NCBI RefSeq assembly: GCF_029227915.1
Contig: NC_079879.1
Location: 20,724,501-20,788,500 of the forward strand
Length of the DNA: 64,000 nt
Reading direction: 5' to 3'
Origin: Hydractinia symbiolongicarpus
Lineage: Eukaryota; Cnidaria; Hydrozoa; Anthoathecata; Hydractiniidae
Shown here: piece after piece, positions 9,566 through 20,377 of the stretch
How the letters are laid out: each line of letters opens with the position of its first letter
Numbering within the stretch: the stretch's first letter is position 1
Made by a program: the position numbers and the translations under genes
Notes under the pieces: generated by a model
Databases searched by the model: none
Told to the model about the DNA's origin: nothing
The model's input: the letters and a program-made list of their open reading frames with translations, nothing else

Positions 9566-12236
9566 CGTTGTTTTTTCATATATCTTATTTCCCATGTTTT
9601 TACTTGCACGCCTTCTTAGGCAATAACACGGAATTGCAGAGGACAGAGTAAAATAAAAATTTGAACTTTTTGTTATACAAAAACTAAAAATAAGGAAACT
9701 ACTAAACCAATAAACTCCTTTGTAGATGGACGTGTGTAAACATTAGTTGTTTCGAAAGATTATTCATTTTTTAAGTATTACGTGGGTATAAGAGCAGGCG
9801 ATTTTATAAACTTCGAAAACAACATCTGTGCTATTACGATTCGATTTTTCGTCTGAGAAACTTAGTTAATCATTGCGGCATAACTACTGTCTTAACAGCA
9901 ACATGCAACTAAATCACAGTTCTTAGGTTTTTTTAACTTTGCCGCCAAATGTTCTTAAAGTTTTCAAAATAGCATTTCTTTAACCATAAGAATGATGCAA
10001 AAAAATTTGTTATCAGCAACAATCAGACACAAAATTAAGTAATAATTAATTTCCTGTGGTTTCACATTAGTGTTTACTGATCTGACATAAAAGTTAAAAT
10101 CTTGCAGACAAATGTTCATCAATTTCTGTCATCTAAAAAGGACTTTTAGCCAATTTTTTTTATCGGTGTTTGTGGCATGCCATCATTATTTGGAAGCAAT
10201 ATAACTTCAATCGTCCACTAACATAATGGCTCTCCTATTTTTTACCCCTCATCTGATATAAATCTAAAAAAACGTACATTCTTTTGCTAAAATTAAAACC
10301 GGCAACCTATTTTTAAACGATTAGCTAGACCTATTTGATAGATACTACTAATCAGAAAGATACCTACCTGGTTTTATGCTAGCTAGTTTTAAGAGCTATG
10401 AGATTTCCTTTCGAAAAGTTTTTCCATTAGCTAGGTAGGTCCTAAGAAAGGGTTAATTAAATGTAAAAATGTGATTTACTAAGTACATAACTACATTTTC
10501 TCACAAAAATATAAAGACAATGACACTTTTTTAGCCATGACCACACTGAGTTGGCAACTGTTGGCACATTTTAAGAGTTAGGACCAAACCAAAGATCATA
10601 AGTTTACGGAAGTAAACTTTGACAAGTTGAAGTTGCGTGACTTTAGTATAGGAAGGGCATATGTAACTTCTTGTGGGGAGGAAGTTCGAAATTTGCAAAC
10701 TTGTTTTAATATATTTTGTCGGCGAGTGTAATTAGAATGATTTGTTCAGTGTACATTGGGCAAACTTGCTTTATGACATGACAAACCAACAGGCTTTCCT
10801 GGGTAAAAATAAAAGAAAAAACTCGCAGTGTGAAAGAAGATGTTGTCTTGCATAATTAGAAATGTAAGGGAAAATGACTAGACTAAATTTAAAAGGTAGT
10901 TATCATTATTGAAAAAGCTAGTTAAAAATATTGGAATTTGCAGCGTAAAAAGCTAATTTCAACGTCATGTGAAACTTTTGGTGAATTTTACTGAATACAG
11001 AAACAATGTTTATTACCTAACACGTCTTAAAAAGTGAACGTCCATTGTTATTATTTAGCCCGACAACTTAAGTCACACGTATCAAATTAAGAAATCTTGC
11101 ACAATATTTAAAATACTCTTTTGACTGTGCAGTTTGTTTTGGAAGTGAAAATAATTTCGAATTGTCATGCCCCAAGAGCTGCTAAGTGTACTGTAATATA
11201 ATTCAGTGACGTAGGAATCTGCAAAGATCGCCACAATTTAAATTTTAAACGACCCCTTTTTTATTTTATTAAAAATAGCTGCTCACTATACGATCCTAAT
11301 CAACTTCCGTTACCCAGAGGAATAATTAGCATTCATACGCAAGTCATCCAACATGGTCAAACTTTTAATGCAGAAAGAAAGACCGCTTTAACTATTCTTG
11401 TATTATTCTATTTCTTCTATTTTTTATTTTTTTTATTTGAAACTATATTTTACACTTGTAGCTTGTTATTTGTAATTTCATTACTACTTTTTGTTCATCA
11501 TTCTTATAAGATTTTATCGAAGAATGAATAAACAGACGAACAAAACAACCGACGCAAGCAAGCAGCAAAAGGTCTATCTTTAGGACTTTTTGTGGATTTT
11601 CGAGCACTTGCTGGGGTTTTTCCATGTGAATGATGTAGAACAAGAGAAAATAAGTTAATTATTAACCTTTATTTGGTTGTCAGAATTTAAAAAAAGAATC
11701 AAAATCAACTATGCGTAAATTGTTCCCCTCTCTTTGAGGGCTTTAACACAACAGAACCCGTTTGCATTTCAATAATACTCTACAATGTCAGCACTAAAAA
11801 TAATGTATAAAATCGGCAATTTACAGTATTTTCTTATTTTACAGTTCTAACTTCCTAAGTTGCACGAAAAAAACACTCGCGCAACAAACACTGAAGTTTG
11901 TGACATTCCTACAGAAACCAAATTACACTCGTGATAGCATCTCGTACGTAATCAGATTAGATAAGTATCTATCAAATGATTATCACGGAGGAACATCGCA
12001 CTATATTTTGTGATTAAAAATAACAGCAATGTACAAACAAATACCTCTTGTTAAGCCCTAAATATGTACGTATACTTAAGAATGATATATACAATACAGT
12101 GGTGTTATAATAAAATAAATAAACGTGGGGTTATTTTTTATGTTAATAAGAATAAAAGTTGTTTCGTAATTTCTACCCCCTGATCGACATAATCAGAGGG
12201 ATCATTACTCAGCAATATTTAGTTTCGGAACGTACT
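9566..12236. other. Intergenic, no gene seen
   Basis: About 2.7 kb of AT-rich DNA between repeats and the second precursor gene. I found no frame longer than about 65 codons that looked coding, and no repeat I could define. Confidence 0.5.
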
Positions 12237-12309
12237 TATAAAAGAGCATGATTCTCCTTAAAACGATCAGTGAGAGATTCGTAGTAAGAAACAGGTGTCA
12301 CTTTGCATG
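12237..12309 (+). promoter_or_regulatory. Putative TATA box and non-coding 5' exon of precursor gene copy 2
   Basis: TATAAAAG lies at 12237-12244. About 25-30 bp downstream begins a short stretch ending at 12309 in a consensus donor (catg|GTAAGT). Acceptors at tttttctag (12484) or aaatatag (12514, directly before the ATG) would join it to coding exon 1. Inference from signals only. Confidence 0.45.
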
Positions 12310-12449
12310 GTAAGTACATTGCAGTAGGTACCTCCATCGATGTGTCTATTGGATGCCCTTTTTACATCTATTCATTGGCGTATTATGGTTATTTATTTTT
12401 TCTTTCTTTTTGTACTAAGTAACAAGGCAATGGAACAAACTATAAAGAT

Positions 12450-13974
12450 GAAGCAATATTCGTAAAGTTTATATATTTTTCTAGCAACATAAATTTCTTT
12501 TTTAACAAATATAGATGAGGTTCTTACAGTTATTGATGTTGTTTGGGCTTGTAGCTGTTCTATTAGCAGGTATGTGCTGACATAAATTTCTATAAATTTT
12601 CCTCTGTTTGTATACCAGGTACTTTCTCTTTGGCTTTAAGTATAACAAAAAACAATGTTTGCTCTGCTGGGAAGGACCGGATTACAGATCTTGAAGAACT
12701 GGAAAAGAATAAGCTTAATAAAGGTTTTTTTATTTATAGCGAAAAGCGAGAATGATAACAAGAACAAACTAGATGTTGTGGACGAAGATGCAGACGACAA
12801 GAGCCCTGAAAAAGGTAAAATTACCGCTGTTAGTTTTGAACAGGCTTTTGGCGTCTTTGTCCTACTCAGTCTCTGGAAAATAAAGGTTAAAGGCTGAGAT
12901 GTGAATATACGCTAACTTAAAGTTGGAATCCCAGTATTTCTTAGTTTAATATTTGTAGAATAACGTTTTAATTTATCATAAATATTATTACGTGAAAAAT
13001 ATTTTTGAATTGCAGAAAAGACCTAAACTTTGAAGACTAAAATATTTAAAAGCAGACTCTGAAAGTGGCATACTACTTAGGAAAACTATAACAAACTAAC
13101 ATAGAAAACACATAAATACATTGATGAACTGTGCATAAGGTTGTTGCTTCTTTTATAGCTGAGGACATTGATAGTGATGATGATAATAGCGATGATGATG
13201 ATAATGATGATGATGAGGAAGGGGAAGAGAGGCAAGATGTTATGAACAGAGACGAAGATGAAGAGGACGAACCGAAAAATGCTAAAGGTAACATTAATAA
13301 CAAAAAAAAAAAATTTTTCAGACTGCTAATTTTGGTTACTTTTAATTCTTCCACCTTAAATTTAGATCCTTTGTGGTTTGGTCGACGACGCCGCAGCTAC
13401 TACCGTCGACGATCCTACTACCGTCGACGATCGTACTACCGTCGACGAACGCCTAAACGTCGCCGTTCTTACTACCGTCGCCGTTCCCACTATCGCCGTC
13501 GATTTAGCTTTAAAAAGCACTAAACATTAAGTACACTGTAAATGCAGATCTTTTTTGTACAAGAAAAACCAGTTTAAGAAAAGCTTGTATATTTTTAAAT
13601 GCTAAAATTTTAGCATTTTTGCAATCTTTAAAATGGTAAAGGGGTAGATTTAACAGTAGGGATGCAATATATCACATCTTTGAGGACAGTAAGTTCAATC
13701 AATTGATTAAAAGTTTTTGTTAATATTGATCTTAAATTTTAAATTGCACTACGTTAGTTATTTACAGAAACTTATTTGCGTACTATCTCAACGGTTGTTA
13801 AAGGAGTTTCTTGCCATTTCAAAACTGCTTATTAACTCACCACGATTGACTACTTATATCGGTCAAAGCCTTGCTGTGCTTACTACAAAGTAGTACAAAA
13901 ATAATACACTTATTTTTACTCTGCTAAACGTGAGGAACAAGTTGAAACGACCATTTTCAGGGCGATCAGTGGTT
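12450..13974 (+). repeat. Segmental duplication, copy 2 (pairs with 210-1819)
   Basis: Collinear with 210-1819 across exons, introns and 3' flank. The sequence left of 12450 is unrelated to 1-209, so the two gene copies have different upstream regions. Confidence 0.9.
12515..13523 (+). CDS. Secreted acidic-propiece / Arg-rich-tail precursor, copy 2
   Basis: Exons 12515-12569, 12740-12814, 13159-13287 and 13366-13523, all introns phase 1, giving 138 aa. The signal peptide exon is identical to copy 1. The acidic exon 3 is 18 nt shorter, and the cationic exon is also 18 nt shorter because one TPKRRR unit is missing. The tail reads DPLWFG-RRRR, three SYYRRR, one TPKRRR, SYYRRR and SHYRRR, then FSFKKH. 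By hand count the propiece carries about -25 and the tail about +24, so the near-neutral balance of copy 1 is kept. Probable secreted cationic peptide precursor; function inferred from architecture only. A TATA box and likely 5' exon lie upstream. Confidence 0.75.
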
Positions 13975-13979
13975 AATTA

Positions 13980-14599
13980 ACTTATCACAGTATTTAGACT
14001 TGCACAATGCAGACTCGGTTTGGGATAAGCAATTTCTGTACCGTTGTGAATTCTTTGAGGCATCGAAGGATATCATCAATGTAATAGCGACGTTTATCTG
14101 CATCAATTTTGAAAAAAGAGCTAAATTTGGATAAATGCTGATGTTTAAAAGGGTTCAGTGGGTGCGCTCTACAATATGATAAATGTTCTATGCGTTTATT
14201 TAGAAGAAATTAAAGATATGAATATTTTAGCAATCTAGAATTGCTATTTCTTAAAATTTATGAAAGCTGGAAAATGTTCAATTTCAATGACAAAATAATC
14301 TCTTTAATAATAGCCATAATTTGTTCACAATGGTTCGCCCAGCTTTTTTCGAAACCCCCGCGAATTATAGACAAAGGCACATGAAACAATATGAGATACG
14401 TCTATTTTGAAATCTGCGTCGTCTGTTTTTGTCTCCGGAAAACTTTATATTTTTGTTCTAATATGTTTGTACATGTTAAGATAATTATATTGTCACACTT
14501 TTTAGCCACATGCAAATCTTGAACTCACAACGGTGAAGTTTTTGACTATGAACGTAGATTACTGTCATAAAAACTTCTTCCGCAAAATTAGCTAGGCGG
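13980..14599. other. Intergenic, no gene seen
   Basis: No coding frame and no repeat recognised. Confidence 0.4.
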
Positions 14600-14666
14600 G
14601 GTAGCGACGGGCTGTTTCCTGTGTTTTTAACACCGAGTCACACAGTTGCTTGTGGCTTCCGGCTAG
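14600..14666 (+). mobile_element. Helitron-type 3' end
   Basis: The block with gacgggctgtttcctg and ttgtggcttccgg ends in CTAG at 14663-14666 and resembles the 3' end at 27305. It is the terminal part of a Helitron-like element whose 5' end I could not place. Confidence 0.4.
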
Positions 14667-14794
14667 TATAAATTATAATTCATGTATACGCCTGTCTGTC
14701 TGTGACGTAAAATGATAACACAAATAGCGAGATGCAACCAATGCGGTATAAAAAGACAGGCGAACCCGTGGATTTTTCTACGGGTGACCGAGTA

Positions 14795-14976
14795 TCTCTT
14801 TATTAATAGCCGTATTTCGTCTGTCTGTCTGTATCTGCGCGTACCCCCAGGTGAGTTAGAAAATGATGTTATGGAAAGGCGAATATCAAATGCGATATAT
14901 TTTTATCCACTTTGTTGCGTCGAGTAAATATAAAAGACGGGCGAACCCGTGGATTTTTCCACGGGATAACGACTAG
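14795..14976 (+). mobile_element. Short non-autonomous Helitron, complete (182 bp)
   Basis: It begins TCTCTTTATTAATAGCC, contains a GTCTGTCTGTCTGT tract near the 5' end, and ends with the perfect hairpin CCCGTGGATTTTTCCACGGG (14946-14965) followed by ataacga and CTAG. That is the Helitron plan: 5' TC, 3' hairpin, CTRR terminus. It is flanked head-to-tail by a preceding copy (hairpin at 14765-14784, degraded CTAG) and by a following 5' end (TCTCTTTAATAATAGCC from 14977). Confidence 0.65.
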
Positions 14977-15439
14977 TCTCTTTAATAATAGCCGTATTTT
15001 GTCTGTTCAAAATGGTTGCGCGCAGTTTTTTTGGAAAAATAGCGCAGGGGCCCGATTTTTACAGACATGCGCTTTTCGGCTAGACGCTGCTTAATTTAAG
15101 AATAAGTTTGGAATTGCACCAGAACCGGATAAATAAACAACATACTACGGAGGCTATTTCAGCTTGGAAGTGATGGTGTCAAGTTTGCAGATCTGTTTGA
15201 CCTTTTTATCTTTTTTATGCTTTTTAATTTTGTAGTATTTGTTTTCTTTCTGTTTTCGCATGTTGAGGCACGGTATGTATTTTTACGTTTTTCTACCCAC
15301 GTACAGATCTTAAATCACCACTTTTAGGATTTTGGCAAGAAGCGTAGATATTTACCCATCATGGCTAGCTAGCTATAATTAGCTTAACTTATTCCTAATA
15401 AAATTGCTGAGTAACTTTTTTAACCGGACTGGGTAACGT

Positions 15440-15960
15440 TGGGCTGTTTCCTGATTTCTTTTAAAACCGAAGCGATAAAGATTTTTGGAAAATAGTATTA
15501 CCCCTACGCTCCTGTATGACACGGTTTACCTTTTAAGTGCTCAGTCTGGTGCTAACGACAGGCTGTTTCCTGCGATTTTATTTGAACCCTTGTGGTAAAG
15601 TTTTTTTTGGAAAATGGTATTACGCCTATTACTCATTTGTGACATGGTTTACGTGTAATTAATATTCAACCCTGTGTTAGTAAAAGCCTGTTTTGTGAGT
15701 TCCTTTTTTAATTTGAAATAGCGATAAGTTATTTTTTGGAAGTGACACCGTTTACCTGTACTAAGTGCTCAGTCCGGTGTCACGATTAATTTGGTAACGT
15801 TTAATGAAATTTGTTCTGCAAAATATTGGCTAATTGTTTTTGCTATGACAGAGTAACAACGGTTTGTAAACTCTGCTTTTATTTCAGCTTTTGTTGCGGT
15901 AAAGTTATTTTTTGAAAAATATGTGGCAGTCGCAACACTACAATGGTGTGTGCGGTTTAC
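15440..15960 (+). repeat. Tandem repeat, period about 120 bp (first locus)
   Basis: Units share gctgtttcctg (starts near 15443 and 15562, with a degenerate one near 15686), ggaaaatagtattac-cctac and tgacacggtttac. A distinct terminal block (gagtaacaacggtttgtaaactctg) follows. The same arrangement recurs at 26600-27190, where it ends in a Helitron-like terminus. Confidence 0.75.
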
Positions 15961-15964
15961 TTAT

Positions 15965-16060
15965 TGGCTGGGTCAACCTCGTTCCCAGGGCAATTTTTCG
16001 TTTTTCTGATATCCAAGACGGCGCGAAGAAATGACCCTGGGCCAGGCTGGTTAAAATCAA
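15965..16060. repeat. Dispersed CCCAGGG-type short repeat
   Basis: It contains caacctcgttcccagggc and gaccctgggccaggctgg in inverted arrangement. Related words (cccgtccccagggtcat, gatcccagggc) occur near 62590 and 55571. This suggests a short palindromic element family. Confidence 0.4.
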
Positions 16061-16314
16061 CACGATTCGTGCTGATTTTTAATTTATTCAAAATTTGGTC
16101 ATTTGGTTAAGAATTGCATGCAGGCCGCCGAGAACACCGTTTTGCTATAATTTATGCAAAACAATCTTGGATCAAATCATGGATAGAGTTTTATTTTTAA
16201 TCAGAAACAAGTTTTGAGTTTTTGCTTCAGAAAACATGATTGCAGTGTTGCCTTCGGGTTTTTTTTTTGGCTACATACAAATTTTAAATATATGTTTATT
16301 TTAAAGTTTTCAGC

Positions 16315-16740
16315 CATCTATAGCTAGCTAGCAAAGGTCCAAGACGTACTTTTGTAGCTACAAAGGTTGTGCAAACCAAGGTAGCTAGCTAGCTATACAC
16401 TTTTTTAATTATGATTTTTAGCTATCTTTATTTCATATTATAGTTAGAAGTGAAAGTACTTTTAGCTAGCTATAGCTAGCTTCTAAGCCACAGAATTCTC
16501 AGAGGGTTTTGTGATTAGAATTACTGAAGATGCTTATTATTATTTTATTATTGAAATTATTTACCCAGGATAGCCTGTTCGGGAGAAATAGAATTAGTTG
16601 TGTATACCTGTATATACCTACCTGTTGTATTTGAGCTAGCTAGAAGGCTGCTAAACATGTCTTCAAAGAAACCTTCATTGTGTTCCTACTACACTCTGTG
16701 CACAAAAGCTAGCATAGCTAGCTTTCTAGTCTAGTAGCTA
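16315..16740. repeat. Cluster of AGCT/TAGC tetranucleotide runs
   Basis: Self-complementary tagctagctagc tracts appear repeatedly (near 16320, 16382, 16465, 16635 and 16710). Similar tracts are scattered elsewhere (26521, 60363). No gene is associated. Confidence 0.6.
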
Positions 16741-17044
16741 CCTCCTCAACTGCACTGCAAAAAAAATCGGAAGCTTACTTTAACAGCCTCTAAGTACAAC
16801 TAAAAGCTATTTAATTTTTTTGCACTTTGGGCTATCCAGCGTCCCTTTCGCACATAAACTTAGCCGCCATTATTGTTTTTCTGTTATTTTCAATTTTTTG
16901 CGCATAAATTAATTTATCTTCATATTTAACAGAAACTTGAGAAACCAATCAGATCACAGAACTGACCAGTGTGGCTCAGGGTCATGTCTTCTCGCCGTTC
17001 AAGATTGTCAGAAAGAGAAAAATGGGCCTGGGGACGAGGTTGTG

Positions 17045-17480
17045 CCTGGGTAACTAGGGACCACATGGGACGAAATTGGGTAAGCTTTCCAGACCTGGGT
17101 CCCCGATTTCGTTTCGGAATGGACATGTTGATGCTGTCATCGAAAAACCTTTAAACCGCAATATTTACGTAACTGTTTGTCAAAACTACATGATGCTATA
17201 CATTTTCTTGATCAGCGTTTCAATATCTATACGATGAAGGAAACGAGCATACAAATTTCGAAAGAAAAATTTTTTGTACTTTTATTAGGGACCTAGCTGA
17301 CGTCAGCAAATTTTTTAAAACCTTTTTTTTACCTTACCATTCATCAAAAGCACATGTTTATATTAACGGTACCGGAAATCATATATGTAAGAGAGGAAAG
17401 GATACCTTACTACTATCACTTCATGTGCAACTACAATATTTAAAAATTACATAAACATAATAACAAAAAAATGATATGCA
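17045..17480 (+). mobile_element. Helitron-family internal fragment
   Basis: gggtaactagggaccacatgg ... gggtccccgatttcg ... cattttcttgatcagcg is the reverse complement of sequence in the minus-strand elements at 23738-25174 and matches 36950-37640. No intact terminus is visible here. Confidence 0.5.
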
Positions 17481-18170
17481 TATTGTCTTTAGTATAAATG
17501 TGTATAAAAAAGCCATACGTGTGTACATAATATCCTAGTCCCGTGGGATAGCATTCGGCCGTCGGAGAATTCGTAGCACACGCCCTCCACAATTTTGCGA
17601 AAATATAAGTCAATGCAAATTTTTTAGACATTTCAAGATTACTAGCACCATATTCCATAAATCAACAAAATTTATTAACAATATAAGAACGTCAAGTATT
17701 GCAAGAAGTCATCAACTCAAAGAAAATATGCGATGATATATAGGGATAAAGGTCTCACCATGCTGATGTGAACAGAGGAGATAACTCTACTAAACAATAC
17801 TCATAGTCACGTTATCTAATATTGAGATCTAAAAATTTCAAATTGGCAGTATGATGTAAACAAACAAAGAGGAAGGAAGAAGAGGATAAAATCGATGCAA
17901 AGTTGTATTTAGGCCATTATTACGCAACAACAGATATGTAACGCATTGTTAATGTAGAATTTCTTTGCATAGGAAATATATTTTTGACTGCCAAGTTTCT
18001 AAATGTCTTGTTAGGAAGTTAGCTAGCAGTATACACATTTTTTCAAATTGATTAAAGATGTTACCAGTTGAGAGTTTGTAACATTTAAAGTTGATTTACT
18101 TATGAGTAAATGAAAGGTGTTAAAGAGACGTTAGCTTTTATTAATCATAAAAGTGTATACTATCTCAAAA

Positions 18171-19351
18171 ATGGAAACTGGTGGAAGTACAATGGACACT
18201 GTTGCTGCCTCAGCAAAAAAGAAATACAGGTATGAGTATATATATACAATTAAAGTATCCTTTCTAGAGAAAAATAGGATAACTTTTTACATGGCATGTA
18301 CATTAGTGTTTACTATAATTTTAGTTCTGTTCACCAGCGTTCTGTGGAGAAAAAGTTATTAAGAAACAAAGAAAAAAAGCAACGAAGAAAAGAGCAACGT
18401 AAGCGCCTCTATGAAGCTAAAAAGAAAGAGACACTGGAAAAAGATGAAAAACTGTTATTGCTAGAAAGACAAAATTCGGTTTTAAAAAGAGAGGTTCAAA
18501 AAACCCAAAAAGTAGCTGCTTCAGGTTCCAACCGAATGATATCAATGAATTCTCTGTCGGTATCAATATTACACCAAAATCGAAACAAAAATGTGGGAAT
18601 TAACAGGTTTTTTACCTCAAGAATAACCACATTCAGACGCAGTGATGTGATTGACTTGGAGAAGGATATACATTCCGGTGCATTTGGGTCAGTCTTCACT
18701 GGGTACATTAAAAGTATTCAACAAAGGGTAGCAGTAAAGAAAATGGATGAGAATTCAACCTCTTTAGATGTTTTAGTTGAAGCAAAGATCACTTCACACT
18801 TAGCTTCGCTTTCAGGTGGAATCTATTTTCCTTATGTATATGGTATTACCGACTCGAAATGTATTTTGTTGGAGTTTATTGGAGAAAACAACAAATTTTC
18901 TCCCAATCTTAATACCGTGATGGAAAAAAGTGACCTATCGAAATCAAGTTGGATCCAAGTGCTAACAGAAATTTGCAAGGGATTTAGTTTCATGCACACC
19001 AAAAACATTTTGCACAACGATGTACATAGCAAGAACATTGTCTTACGAAACAAACAATTCGTCAAGATTATAGATTTTGGCAAAGCTACTTTAATATCCG
19101 ACCCCTTGCGGTATGACATAAAGCGTGGTAGTGAAAGGCAGAAAAAATTTAATACTAAACATTGTCATCTTGCCTACGAGTTAAGGAACGTACCTGGCTC
19201 TTATCAAAGTTTGGAAACAGATGTTTTTAGTATTGGATACAATTTTGGAAAAGTTGCACAAAGATTAAAGTGGGAAGGATTGGACAAAATTTCTACTTCC
19301 ATGATGAACATAGTTCCGGCGAATCGTTCTACTTTAAGCAAAGTGCACTAG
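18171..19351 (+). CDS. Protein kinase with basic coiled-coil N-terminus
   Basis: Two exons fit: 18171-18229 (METGGSTMDT...) and 18325-19351. The donor cag|GTATGAG and acceptor attttag|T keep the frame, giving 361 aa. Residues about 25-80 are Lys/Glu/Arg-rich and probably coiled coil. The kinase domain starts near residue 130, with glycine loop SGAFGSV, VAVKK (ATP lysine near 158), helix C Glu near 172, catalytic loop HNDVHSKN (Asp about 252, Asn about 257), DFG at about 270-272 and a helix-F Asp in ETDVFSIG. All catalytic residues are present, so it may be active. HND-V replaces HRD-L, a variant I associate with expanded invertebrate kinase families; APE is replaced by AYE. The substrate is unknown. 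The last codons and stop lie at the start of a tandem duplication, so the C-terminus may be altered. Confidence 0.8.
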
Positions 19352-19585
19352 TCTAGCTTGACGCGTTTGTGGATGGAGCTAGCTAATAGGCGGTACGCGT
19401 TCGTGTACATGCCTAGCACACTGATCATCCTCATGCGGCGCAGTTGCGTTTTTGTTTTGCGACTAAAATTTAGTTGGTTGATGATGTGTGCACTAGTCTA
19501 GCTTGACGCGTTTGTGGATGGAGCTAGCTAATAGGCGGTACGCGTTCGTGTACATGCCTAGCATACTGATCATCCTCATGCGGGA
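19343..19585 (+). repeat. 145-bp tandem duplication at the kinase gene 3' end
   Basis: gtgcactagtctagcttgacgcg...cctagca(c/t)actgatcatcctcatgcgg occurs at 19343-19437 and again at 19488-19582. The kinase stop codon TAG falls inside the first unit. Confidence 0.9.
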
Positions 19586-20064
19586 TGTTCTCGTTTAATT
19601 TGCGTTTTAGAGTTTATATTTTGAGTTGAAATGTTATATAAAAATTATTTGTAAATTCCTTTGCGTATTTTATTGTTTGTTATAATTTATTATTTTAAAT
19701 GGTGTTTGTTCTGATTCTGAAGAAAAAAATAATTTCCATTAATATTTCCTTAAAAAGGGACTTTTGGTTGGTGAAATTTACTAAAGGTGACTAATATTTT
19801 TACCGAGCAAAAAATATTGCCGACTTACGGCTCAGGTGATTGCAGCGACCTTTTTCGCTGTGAAAAAGTCAAATACTGCCACCAAAAGTTGGGCCACTTA
19901 TTTAGAAATAATTCGGTAGAAGTGCGCAATTTTAAAAGTAGGTTTTCAACAGAAAAACGTCATGTACGATTTGAGATAACTTGCAACACATCAGGTTTGT
20001 TATTCGGACAACTCCAGAACATCTTATTTAAATCCCGACTATTTGCAAACAAGAAGTTTTTCGT

Positions 20065-20154
20065 CAGCTAACATGCAAACGCCTTGTTGGATTTCAGATA
20101 ACATGCCAACATCTTGTTTGTTATCGGATAACACGTAAACATCGTGTTTGAAGT
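20065..20154 (+). repeat. Three 30-bp tandem units
   Basis: Units at 20065, 20095 and 20125 share the pattern c-g-taaca-g-aaac-ctTGtt. Related words (gataac, acatc) extend on both sides to about 20210. Confidence 0.75.
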
Positions 20155-20377
20155 TGTCAAAACTGAAAAACATCAAGTTATCGCCGTCTCGGATTTCAGA
20201 TAACATCAAATTTGGTGCAGTGAATGTAGAGCGTTTTACCAGTTGGCCCCGTGATAGCTAACTGGTAATATGCATTGACTTGTAAAGAATTTCCCATTTT
20301 TGTCCTTGATTAAGTGGCGTTCTTTATAAATCTTCTCGTATATTACTTGCAGCAGTATAAGTAACGTAAAGACAATT

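Noticed and set aside
12655-12897. 80-aa frame spanning intron 1, exon 2 and intron 2
   Set aside because: Intron read-through of the precursor gene.
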